From positions 1-5,427 of the forward strand of contig JACVJB010000097.1 of NCBI GenBank assembly GCA_015711775.1: a stretch of 5,427 nucleotides of DNA, given 5' to 3'. The stretch's first letter is position 1, and every line of letters begins with the position of its first letter. A program made the translations under genes and the position numbers. This document shows, in pieces, positions 1 through 5,427 of the stretch. A model generated the notes under the pieces. The model was not told the DNA's origin. It saw only the letters and a program-made list of their open reading frames with translations, and did no database searches. The stretch is from Actinomycetota bacterium. GTDB lineage: Bacteria > Actinomycetota > Humimicrobiia > Humimicrobiales > Humimicrobiaceae.

Positions 1-1
1 T

Positions 2-46
2 ATGGATTCAATAAAGCTTCTTTATGAAAAAATAAACATTAAATAA
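2..46 (+). CDS. Possible 3' tail of an upstream gene (partial, unidentified)
   Basis: The frame beginning at position 2 is open to a TAA at 44-46 and reads MDSIKLLYEKINIK at its end. The other two + frames stop earlier (TGA at 25-27, TAA at 12-14), so this is the longest candidate for a gene entering from the left edge. The pattern, an amphipathic helix with Met-x-x-Ile-x-x-Leu spacing, resembles the C-termini of PlsC-type 1-acylglycerol-3-phosphate acyltransferases, which often lie just upstream of ispH beside cmk. That resemblance is weak, covers only 14 residues and is an inference. The tail could equally be chance open frame. Confidence 0.3.
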   Translation: MDSIKLLYEKINIK

Positions 47-62
47 CGGGATTAATCTTTAA

Positions 63-92
63 TTTACTGTCAAGCAGTACTTTAAATATAAA
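63..92 (+). promoter_or_regulatory. Candidate sigma-70-type promoter for the ispH cluster, with an overlapping dyad
   Basis: A TTTACT at 63-68 (4 of 6 matches to TTGACA) is followed after 18 nt by TATAAA at 87-92 (5 of 6 matches to TATAAT). This would start transcription near position 100, very close to the ispH start at 112. A perfect 5-bp inverted repeat, TACTG (65-69) and CAGTA (75-79) around a 5-nt loop, overlaps the -35 element and the spacer. In such AT-rich DNA good -10 matches are common by chance. A short leader would leave little more than the Shine-Dalgarno sequence. Confidence 0.3.
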
Positions 93-102
93 TATTTAAA
101 AT

Positions 103-110
103 GGGGAAAG
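103..110 (+). promoter_or_regulatory. Ribosome binding site deciding the TTG start of ispH
   Basis: The purine run GGGGAAAG lies just before the TTG at 112. The run GGGGA (103-107) leaves a 4-nt spacer. The nearby ATG at 101 is not a usable start because its frame hits TGA after four codons (113-115), so the TTG is the supported initiator. Confidence 0.55.
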
Positions 111-111
111 A

Positions 112-969
112 TTGAAAGCAATAATTGCAAAAAATTCCGGATACTGTTTTGGGGTAAAGAGAGCTCTTGAGATTACAGAAAATGTGCTGGAAAAATATAA
201 AAATAAAAATATTAGTGTATTTTCAATGGGGCAGATTATCCATAACAGGGGAGTTATTGAAGATCTGAAAACAAGGGGACTTGAAGTTGTTGAAAATGAA
301 AATGATATAATCCCGGGAAGCGTATTTATTGTCCGTTCTCATGGAATGTCGCCCAGATTTTTGAAAAAACTGAAACTTAAGGGTGTTATAATTATTGATA
401 CTTCATGCCCTTTTGTAAAAAGAGCACAGGCAAAGGCAAAGCTTATATCAAAAAAAGGATACCACCTTGTTATAATCGGCAATAAAGATCACCCTGAAGT
501 AATGAGCGAAATGGAACATGCAAATACTTCAGACCTGACTGTAATTGAAACACCTGAAGAGTTGCACAAGGTAAAAAAGCACGTAAAAATCGGCGTAATA
601 ATGCAGACAACACAAATTAAATCAAACTCCAAAGCAATTATAGCCGGGCTGCTTGACAAAGCAAGTCAGATACTTATTGAAAATACTATTTGCAGGGTTA
701 CTGAAAACAGGCAGGATGTGACAGGACGGCTTTCAAAAAATGTTGATGTTATGCTTATAGTTGGCGGTAAAAACAGCGCAAACACTGCTCATCTTGCCAG
801 TATTGCCAGGCAGTATAACAGCAGGTCCTATCATATAGAAACTTATAAGGAAATTAATCGATCATGGTTTGGGCCGGCAGATACAACTGTCGGAGTAAGC
901 GGAGGCGCATCCACTCCCCAAAAAGATATAAGTGATGTCAAATACTATATAGAGAATTTTAAATTTTAA
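112..969 (+). CDS. ispH: 4-hydroxy-3-methylbut-2-enyl diphosphate reductase (IspH/LytB)
   Basis: IspH catalyses the last step of the MEP isoprenoid pathway, the reductive dehydration of HMBPP to IPP and DMAPP, in the cytosol using a [4Fe-4S] cluster. The three cluster cysteines are visible: Cys12 in GYCFGVKRA, Cys99 in DTSCPFV and Cys194 in NTICRVTENRQ. Substrate-binding residues are also present: His44 (IIHN), His77 (RSHG), His127 and the proton-relay Glu129 (DHPEV), Thr167 (QTT), Ser222 and Asn224 in the KNSAN motif, and Ser267 near GGASTP. The length of 285 residues is normal for the short bacterial form. The TTG start puts the product in register with the usual MKxIxAxxxGFCFGVKRA beginning. 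Small departures are Ala in the second Ser position of the usual NSSN motif and Val for Ala in the TICxAT motif. It is the first gene of a tight cluster, ending 4 nt before the radical SAM gene. Confidence 0.97.
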   Translation: MKAIIAKNSGYCFGVKRALEITENVLEKYKNKNISVFSMGQIIHNRGVIEDLKTRGLEVVENENDIIPGSVFIVRSHGMSPRFLKKLKLKGVIIIDTSCPFVKRAQAKAKLISKKGYHLVIIGNKDHPEVMSEMEHANTSDLTVIETPEELHKVKKHVKIGVIMQTTQIKSNSKAIIAGLLDKASQILIENTICRVTENRQDVTGRLSKNVDVMLIVGGKNSANTAHLASIARQYNSRSYHIETYKEINRSWFGPADTTVGVSGGASTPQKDISDVKYYIENFKF

Positions 970-973
970 TACT

Positions 974-2068
974 TTGGACAGCATTGCAAAATGTAAAAAT
1001 AAATGTGTTTTCTGCTTTATTGACCAGCTTCCGCCAGGCATGCGCAAATCCCTGTATGTAAAAGATGATGATTTTCTGCAGTCATACATGTACGGAAACT
1101 TTATAACATTGACAAATATCAGCAGCCGGGACTTTGGTAAAATTATAAAGTTTAAAGTGCAGCCGCTTAATGTATCTCTGCACAGTTTTGATCCGGAAAT
1201 AAGAAACATTATTTTTGGCAATAAAACAAACATAAAAGGATTAAAAAATTTAATTGAACTTGACAAAAACCGCATTAAAACAAATATACAGATAGTGCTT
1301 TGCCCCGGAATAAATGACGGCAAAGACCTTGAAAATACGCTCAATATACTTATAAGTAATTTTAGAGCAGTTCAATCTGTTGGTATAGTGCCGGTTGGCA
1401 TTACAAAATTCTGCAAATCATCATTGCTTAAGCCTTTTACCAAATCAGGAGCTGCAGGTATTATCAGATTTATAGAAAAATTCAAAGGTTATAATGCAAA
1501 TAATAAAAATGCGGTAAAAATTTATTTATCAGATGAATTTTATCTTATCGCAGATAAGCAATTGCCTCCTCTGCAATACTATGGAAAACTTTATCAGATT
1601 AAAAACGGCATTGGTAAATCTGCAGATTTTCTTGGCCAGTTCTCAAAAGCATTTTCAAAAATCATGAACAGAAAGCCGGATAATAGTTTATACAGGAAAA
1701 AACTGCTTGTTATTACATCTGAATATGGTAAAGATATAATCTGGCGTGCAATAAAAATATCAGGCAATTTTTTAAATATTGAAGATAGTAAAATAGCAGG
1801 CATATCGGTTGTAAAGAATAATTTTCTTGGTCCAAATGTAAAAGTTACCGGGTTACTGTCAGGAAGTGATATAATTAAGCAGTTAAGCAGTATTAATATG
1901 AAAAGCTATGACAGGATTCTTATTCCTGAATGCATTTTTAACCCGGAAGGGCTCACTATTGATAGCCTGGACAGGGAAAGTATTTTAAAAAACAGCAGCG
2001 GAAAAATATTTATTATTCCTGAGGACGGAAAAATCCTTGCAGGCGAATTTGCCAGGGCCGTTGTTTGA
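974..2068 (+). CDS. DUF512-family radical SAM protein lacking the N-terminal PDZ-like domain
   Basis: This belongs to the uncharacterised radical SAM/DUF512 family, which has no established reaction. The cluster motif is Cys7-x3-Cys11-x2-Cys14, followed by the family signatures FIDQLPPGMR, SLYVKDDD, YGNFITLTN (about 41-48), VSLHSFDPEIR (68-77), IVLCPGIND (107-115), VGIVPVGITKF (136-146) and YLSDEFYLIADKQLPP (184-199). The C-terminal DUF512 part, about 200-360, includes KVTGLLSGSDI (290-300). Family members usually carry a PDZ-like domain of roughly 60-80 residues before the first cysteine. Here only six residues precede it. A TAG at 950-952 closes the frame upstream, so at most seven more codons could be added, and TTG 974 is the only conventional start. 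No Shine-Dalgarno sequence is evident, so translation probably depends on coupling to ispH, whose stop lies 4 nt upstream. The next gene, der, begins 22 nt downstream. Family assignment is firm. The function is unknown. Confidence 0.9.
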   Translation: MDSIAKCKNKCVFCFIDQLPPGMRKSLYVKDDDFLQSYMYGNFITLTNISSRDFGKIIKFKVQPLNVSLHSFDPEIRNIIFGNKTNIKGLKNLIELDKNRIKTNIQIVLCPGINDGKDLENTLNILISNFRAVQSVGIVPVGITKFCKSSLLKPFTKSGAAGIIRFIEKFKGYNANNKNAVKIYLSDEFYLIADKQLPPLQYYGKLYQIKNGIGKSADFLGQFSKAFSKIMNRKPDNSLYRKKLLVITSEYGKDIIWRAIKISGNFLNIEDSKIAGISVVKNNFLGPNVKVTGLLSGSDIIKQLSSINMKSYDRILIPECIFNPEGLTIDSLDRESILKNSSGKIFIIPEDGKILAGEFARAVV

Positions 2069-2090
2069 TAAAAATTAGAATTTTTAAGTT

Positions 2091-3470
2091 ATGAAAAAAT
2101 TGCCAAAGATTGCAGTAGTAGGAAAACCAAATGCCGGCAAATCTTCGCTTATTAACAGGCTATGCAGCAATGTTGAAGCAATAGTGCATGAGGAGCCGAT
2201 GATTACCCGTGACAGGAAATATTACAAAACGGACTGGGATGGAATATATTTTAATGTGCTTGATACCGGCGGAATAGATTTAAGCAATGAGGCAAAACTT
2301 TCAAAACAGATATATCTTCAGTCAAAAGCTGCTATTGAGGAATCTGATATTATTATTTTTTTAGTTGACATAAAATCACCGCTATCGCCGCCTGATGAAG
2401 AAATTGCAAACATTCTTCGAAAATCTTCAAAACCCCTTATTTTTGCAGGAAACAAATGGGATAATCCTTCAGGACAGTATTTTACCGAGGAATACTTGAA
2501 ACTCGGCCTGGGGTGGCCAATAGTGGTTTCAGCTATACACGGTTTAAATATAACTGAATTGCTGGATGAGATAGTAAAAAAAATAAAGAATCTTAGCATA
2601 AAGATTGAACCTGAAGATGAAGAGTTTCCTGCAGGTATTCGCCACAGAAATACTGATGACAATTTGGAAAAGGTTGAGGAAAATGAAGAAGACGGTATTG
2701 GAGCAATATCAATTCTTGGTCAGCCAAATAGCGGTAAATCCACTCTTTTTAATAAAATCCTTGATGAAGAAAGGGTAATTGTTGACGATATTGAGGGTAC
2801 AACAAGGGACAGCATTGACAGCACAGTAACTGTAAAGGATAAGCATTACAGGTTTATAGATACTGCAGGGCTAAAAAAAAATAAGCTGAAAGAACAGGAT
2901 CTTGAATTTTACAGCAAAATAAGGACATACAGAAGCATAGAGAAATCACAAATATGCCTTATAATGATTGATTCCACAAAACAAATAACAAACCAGGATC
3001 AAAAGATAGTTGAGCTGTGCCTGCAGAAAGGCTGCAGCGTATGTATAATATTTAATAAAACAGATGCTGTGTCCGCCGAAAAACTTGAAAGCCTTATAAA
3101 TTATTTAAATAACATGCTTTCGTACATTGATTATCTGCCTTTTTTGACAATGAGCGCATTAAAAGATGCAAATACTGACGAGTTATTCCGGATGATAGAT
3201 TATCTATTAGAAGAGCGTCAAAAAAAAATTCCTGAAAATAAATTAATGCAGCTTTTTAAAGATATTGATAATGAAAAGGCAGTATATATAAAAGGTAAAA
3301 AGTTCAAAATTAAATTTATACGCCAGATAAAAACATCTCCTCCGGGGTTTCTGGTATTTTCAAATATGGAAGTTAAAAAAACTGGCAATATTATAAAGTT
3401 TATTGAAAACAATATAAGGAATAAGTTCGGTTTTACAGGAACCCCGCTTTTTTTCAAATTCAAGCATTAA
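2091..3470 (+). CDS. der: Ribosome biogenesis GTPase Der (EngA)
   Basis: Der is the tandem GTPase needed for maturation of the 50S ribosomal subunit. The first G domain shows the P-loop GKPNAGKS (11-18), the TRDR switch I segment (39-42), DTGG (58-61), NKWD (121-124) and SAIHG (147-151). An acidic linker follows (about 170-204). The second G domain shows GQPNSGKS (210-217), GTTRDS (236-241), DTAG (257-260), NKTD (322-325) and SAL (355-357). The C-terminal KH-like domain (about 376-459) keeps the SPPGFLVFSN segment and ends in the family-typical FGFTGTPLFFKF. At 459 residues the length is normal and all domains are intact. The ATG at 2091 places the start eight codons before the first beta strand's P-loop, as expected, though the preceding AT-rich sequence gives no strong Shine-Dalgarno site. 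Oddities are Ala and Ser in place of the common Val in the two P-loops, and NKWD in domain 1 rather than domain 2. It probably shares a transcript with ispH and the radical SAM gene. Confidence 0.97.
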   Translation: MKKLPKIAVVGKPNAGKSSLINRLCSNVEAIVHEEPMITRDRKYYKTDWDGIYFNVLDTGGIDLSNEAKLSKQIYLQSKAAIEESDIIIFLVDIKSPLSPPDEEIANILRKSSKPLIFAGNKWDNPSGQYFTEEYLKLGLGWPIVVSAIHGLNITELLDEIVKKIKNLSIKIEPEDEEFPAGIRHRNTDDNLEKVEENEEDGIGAISILGQPNSGKSTLFNKILDEERVIVDDIEGTTRDSIDSTVTVKDKHYRFIDTAGLKKNKLKEQDLEFYSKIRTYRSIEKSQICLIMIDSTKQITNQDQKIVELCLQKGCSVCIIFNKTDAVSAEKLESLINYLNNMLSYIDYLPFLTMSALKDANTDELFRMIDYLLEERQKKIPENKLMQLFKDIDNEKAVYIKGKKFKIKFIRQIKTSPPGFLVFSNMEVKKTGNIIKFIENNIRNKFGFTGTPLFFKFKH

Positions 3471-3557
3471 AGTTATACAATTATTTATAAAAACTGTATT
3501 TTTAACGACAATATCAGACAGTATTATAAAATTTTTATCTTCAATGCTCTTAAAGTA
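3471..3557. other. AT-rich gap after der, no gene seen
   Basis: No plausible coding frame or strong hairpin was found between the der stop and the tRNA promoter candidate. A weak stem, ATACA (3475-3479) with TGTAT (3495-3499), runs into a T tract at 3499-3503. With only five AT-rich pairs and a 15-nt loop it is not a convincing terminator. The frame on the opposite strand across this gap is an artefact of the antisense of the tRNA. Confidence 0.6.
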
Positions 3558-3586
3558 TTTACTAATAAATATTAATAACTTAAAAT
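3558..3586 (+). promoter_or_regulatory. Candidate promoter of the tRNA-Pro gene
   Basis: TTTACT at 3558-3563 and TAAAAT at 3581-3586 are separated by an ideal 17 nt. They match the sigma-70 consensus at 4 of 6 and 5 of 6 positions. Transcription would begin near 3593, about 8 nt before the mature tRNA, a reasonable 5' leader for RNase P to remove. The same TTTACT hexamer occurs in the candidate promoter upstream of ispH. The TTGACT at 3591-3596 looks like a better -35 but lies too close to the tRNA to serve it. Confidence 0.4.
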
Positions 3587-3600
3587 AAACTTGACTTTGT

Positions 3601-3679
3601 CGGGATGTAGCGCAGTTTGGATTAGCGCACCAGTATGGGGTACTGGGGGTCGGAGGTTCGAATCCTCTCATCCCGACCA
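3601..3679 (+). tRNA. tRNA-Pro, anticodon GGG
   Basis: The cloverleaf folds completely. The acceptor stem CGGGATG (3601-3607) pairs fully with CATCCCG (3669-3675), followed by discriminator A and an encoded CCA (3677-3679). The D stem GCGC/GCGC (3610-3613, 3625-3628) encloses an 11-nt loop. The anticodon stem CCAGT/ACTGG (3630-3634, 3642-3646) holds the loop ATGGGGT with anticodon GGG at 3637-3639. The variable loop is 5 nt. The T stem (3652-3656, 3664-3668) has one G-U pair around TTCGAAT. A GGG anticodon reads CCC and CCU, so a separate UGG species would be expected elsewhere to read CCA and CCG. The gene stands alone, 130 nt after der and 86 nt before the phosphohexomutase gene. Confidence 0.97.
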
Positions 3680-3753
3680 TAATAAATAAAAACTTTTTAT
3701 AAATATCACTTTTAAACCAGGTTTTGGCAAAATAATCTTATAAAATTAATTAT

Positions 3754-3760
3754 GGAAAGG
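3754..3760 (+). promoter_or_regulatory. Ribosome binding site of the phosphohexomutase gene
   Basis: GGAAAGG lies 5 nt before the ATG at 3766. The ATG at 3752 is out of frame with the gene, so this site supports the 3766 start. Confidence 0.65.
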
Positions 3761-3765
3761 TATTT

Positions 3766-5211
3766 ATGGCAAAGATAAAATTTGGCACAGACGGCTGGCG
3801 GGCGGTAATTGCCGAAGACTTTACTTTTAAAAACCTGGGAATGGTTGCAGGCGCAATTGCTCTTTATCTTAAGAATAATAATTTTGCAGATAAAGGTATT
3901 TTCATTGGCTATGATAACAGGTTTTTATCAGAGGATTTTGCGCTTCATTGTGCAAATGTGTTTATTTCATACGAAATTAAGCCTTATGTTTCATCCGTAT
4001 CTGTTCCAACGCCACTGACAGCTTTCATGGCAATTGATTTAAAGCTTGGAGGCTCTGTCATGCTTACTGCAAGCCATAACCCCGCAAAATATAATGGCAT
4101 CAAGTTTATACCTCATTATGGAGGGCCTGCAGGCGACGATATAACTGCAGAAATTGAAGCAAACCTGGAAAAAATACTAAGAAATGGTGAAATTATAGAC
4201 AGGAAGCCGGACACTGCCAGCATAGTAAAACACCAAATGCTTAGCAGTTTTGTTAGTTATAAAAACAGGCTTCTTGAATCCATAGATCTAGATATTATTA
4301 AAAAAGCAGCTCCAGGTGTTGCTCTTGACACAATGAACGGGGCAGGAAGCGTTATTATGCCGGAAATATTAAAAAGCTGTTTAAATCTTAAACCTGTAGT
4401 TATGAATAATTTCAGGGATGCGTTTTTTGGCGGAAAACTTCCTGATCCATCAGAAAAAAACCTTAAAAAGCTACATGACACTGTTATCTCAAAAAAACTT
4501 GATATTGGGCTTGCGCTTGACGGAGATGCTGACAGATTCGGCGCAATTGACGGCAAAGGCGTATATATAAGCCCAAATAATGCAATATCGCTTATACTGC
4601 ATTATTTTATTGAAAGAAAAAGGCACAGCAGTGCTGATATTGCAGTAAGAACAGTTGCAACAACGCATTTAATTGACAGCATATGTAAATCAGCCGGCAT
4701 CAAAGCCTTAGAAACGCCTGTAGGATTTAAATATATTGCCAAAAAGATGCTTGAGGGCGATGTCTTAATTGGAGGCGAAGAGAGCGGGGGATTGAGCATA
4801 AAGGGGCACATTCCTGAAAAAGACGGACTGCTTGCAAACCTTTTACTGCTTGAAATACAGTCTTATTTAAAAATTGAAAAAAATTCAATATATTTATCTG
4901 ATTATCTGGACCAGATATATAAAAAACACGGCACCTACTATAATGTGCGCATGGATATTGAAGTTGATCCAGATAAAAAAAACAGGATAATAGATAATTT
5001 CAGGAATTTTTCAAAAGGGAATATTTCAGGTAAAAAAGTTAAAAAAGTTATTACAACAGACGGCGGCAAAATACTGATGGAAGACGGAAGCTGGGTGCTC
5101 GTAAGAGCGTCAGGAACTGAACCGCTTATAAGATGCTACATTGAATCTACAGATAAAAATTATTTTGAAGATTTGCAGTCCAGCATCAGGAAAATAATTT
5201 CAGGAATATAA
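3766..5211 (+). CDS. Phosphoglucomutase/phosphomannomutase family protein
   Basis: This is an alpha-D-phosphohexomutase, which moves phosphate between C1 and C6 of hexose phosphates through a phosphoserine intermediate in the cytosol. All four active-site elements are present: FGTDGWR at the N-terminus (6-12), the phosphoserine loop TASHNP with catalytic Ser103 (101-106), the Mg2+ loop DGDADR with Asp252, Asp254 and Asp256, the sugar-binding GGEESGG (336-342), and the phosphate-binding RASGTEP (448-454). At 481 residues the protein is complete with the four usual domains. The GEESGG loop resembles glucose-specific phosphoglucomutases more than GlmM (GEQSGH) or PMM/PGM (GEMSGH), so glucose 1-phosphate/glucose 6-phosphate interconversion is the likeliest activity, by inference. 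That would supply glycogen or nucleotide-sugar synthesis. The gene has its own Shine-Dalgarno site. A 9-bp tandem repeat (KKVKKV codons, near 5033-5050) is within coding sequence and unremarkable. Confidence 0.93.
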   Translation: MAKIKFGTDGWRAVIAEDFTFKNLGMVAGAIALYLKNNNFADKGIFIGYDNRFLSEDFALHCANVFISYEIKPYVSSVSVPTPLTAFMAIDLKLGGSVMLTASHNPAKYNGIKFIPHYGGPAGDDITAEIEANLEKILRNGEIIDRKPDTASIVKHQMLSSFVSYKNRLLESIDLDIIKKAAPGVALDTMNGAGSVIMPEILKSCLNLKPVVMNNFRDAFFGGKLPDPSEKNLKKLHDTVISKKLDIGLALDGDADRFGAIDGKGVYISPNNAISLILHYFIERKRHSSADIAVRTVATTHLIDSICKSAGIKALETPVGFKYIAKKMLEGDVLIGGEESGGLSIKGHIPEKDGLLANLLLLEIQSYLKIEKNSIYLSDYLDQIYKKHGTYYNVRMDIEVDPDKKNRIIDNFRNFSKGNISGKKVKKVITTDGGKILMEDGSWVLVRASGTEPLIRCYIESTDKNYFEDLQSSIRKIISGI

Positions 5212-5310
5212 ATAAAAAATATATTTAAATACGCATATCTGTTAAAATATTAATTAAAATAATGCTATATCCGTTTAAATAATTAATAAAATTCTTACTT
5301 CAGTGTAAAC
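5212..5310. other. AT-rich intergenic gap
   Basis: This 99-nt gap is extremely AT-rich, with several short palindromes such as TTAATTAA and many possible -10 matches. I see no GC-containing hairpin with a T tract and no single promoter that stands out. It probably separates the phosphohexomutase gene from the next transcription unit, or carries its promoter. Confidence 0.4.
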
Positions 5311-5427
5311 ATGGATGAAGAAAATAAAAACAGCAGCACCGGTTCTATAAAACAGCAGGAAATTGAACTTATCAGAGAAATTTCTCCGGAAATACTTGAA
5401 GCCTTAAAAAAAATACCTGGTGGAAAT
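5311..5427 (+). CDS. Unidentified protein, N-terminal fragment (runs off the right edge)
   Basis: An ATG at 5311 opens a frame of 39 codons that remains open to the end of the window. The visible protein starts with a polar, low-complexity stretch rich in Glu, Asn and Ser (residues 1-12), then a predicted helix with the pattern IELIREISPEILEALKKI (about 18-35), ending in PGGN. There is no signal peptide or membrane segment. The codon use (ATA, AAA, GAA) matches the neighbours. No clear Shine-Dalgarno site precedes the ATG. A GTG at 5303 is followed at once by TAA, so it is not an alternative start. I do not recognise the family from this fragment. Confidence 0.65.
   Translation, partial: MDEENKNSSTGSIKQQEIELIREISPEILEALKKIPGGN

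Noticed and set aside
950..974. Possible programmed frameshift fusing IspH to the radical SAM protein, since both frames are open between 953 and 966
   Set aside because: IspH ends at its normal C-terminus, no convincing slippery site plus stimulator is seen, and a TTG start just after the stop explains the arrangement more simply.
862..1344. Open frame of 160 codons on the - strand across the ispH/radical SAM junction
   Set aside because: It is antisense to two well-conserved genes, resembles no known family, and has composition expected from a shadow frame.
3425..3455. Terminator-like stretch at the end of der: GTTC/GAAC or GGTT/AACC stem followed by seven Ts
   Set aside because: The stems have only four pairs and compete with each other, and the T run is explained by two phenylalanine codons in the conserved Der C-terminus.
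3591..3600. TTGACT just before the tRNA as a -35 element
   Set aside because: Its -10 partner would fall inside the tRNA, so it cannot drive that gene.
3360..3680. Open frame on the - strand whose start reads MVGMRGFEPPTPSTPYW and continues to about 106 residues
   Set aside because: Its N-terminal part is the antisense translation of the tRNA-Pro gene, a well-known source of spurious 'GFEPPTPSTPYWCAN' proteins in databases. The remainder covers AT-rich gap and the 3' end of der.
3724..3752. TTGGCA at 3724-3729 with TATAAA at 3739-3744 as a promoter for the phosphohexomutase gene
   Set aside because: The spacer is only 9 nt, far from the 16-18 nt needed. At 17 nt the sequence does not match a -10 element, and no sigma-54 pattern fits.

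Overview
This is an AT-rich bacterial chromosomal stretch holding ordinary housekeeping genes, all on the + strand. The intact genes are ispH (last step of the MEP isoprenoid pathway), a radical SAM protein of the uncharacterised DUF512 family, der (the double-GTPase ribosome assembly factor), a tRNA-Pro(GGG) with an encoded CCA end, and a phosphoglucomutase/phosphomannomutase-family enzyme. An unidentified gene begins at 5311 and runs off the right edge. A short open tail at the left edge may be the end of an upstream gene.

Layout: positions 1-111 hold the possible tail of an upstream frame, a small dyad and a candidate promoter. Positions 112-3470 form a tight three-gene cluster, ispH - DUF512 radical SAM - der, with intergenic gaps of only 4 and 22 nt, so it is probably one transcript. 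Positions 3471-3600 are AT-rich and end in a candidate tRNA promoter. The tRNA occupies 3601-3679, and the phosphohexomutase gene at 3766-5211 has its own good Shine-Dalgarno site. After a 99-nt AT-rich gap a new reading frame starts at 5311.

Organism: the MEP pathway, the DUF512 radical SAM protein next to der, frequent ATA and AGG/AGA codons and the tRNA-encoded CCA suggest a low-GC, probably anaerobic bacterium. From memory, DUF512 genes beside der are typical of Clostridia-like Firmicutes and some deep-branching actinobacterial lineages. The phylum cannot be fixed from this window.

How the genes relate: IspH and the radical SAM protein are both oxygen-sensitive [4Fe-4S] proteins, while Der acts on the 50S subunit. 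The phosphohexomutase feeds sugar phosphates into glycogen or cell-envelope precursors and looks like a separate unit. No new multi-gene system is visible. The item most worth following up is the DUF512 protein, which lacks the N-terminal PDZ-like domain usual for its family and apparently starts at a TTG just after the ispH stop.
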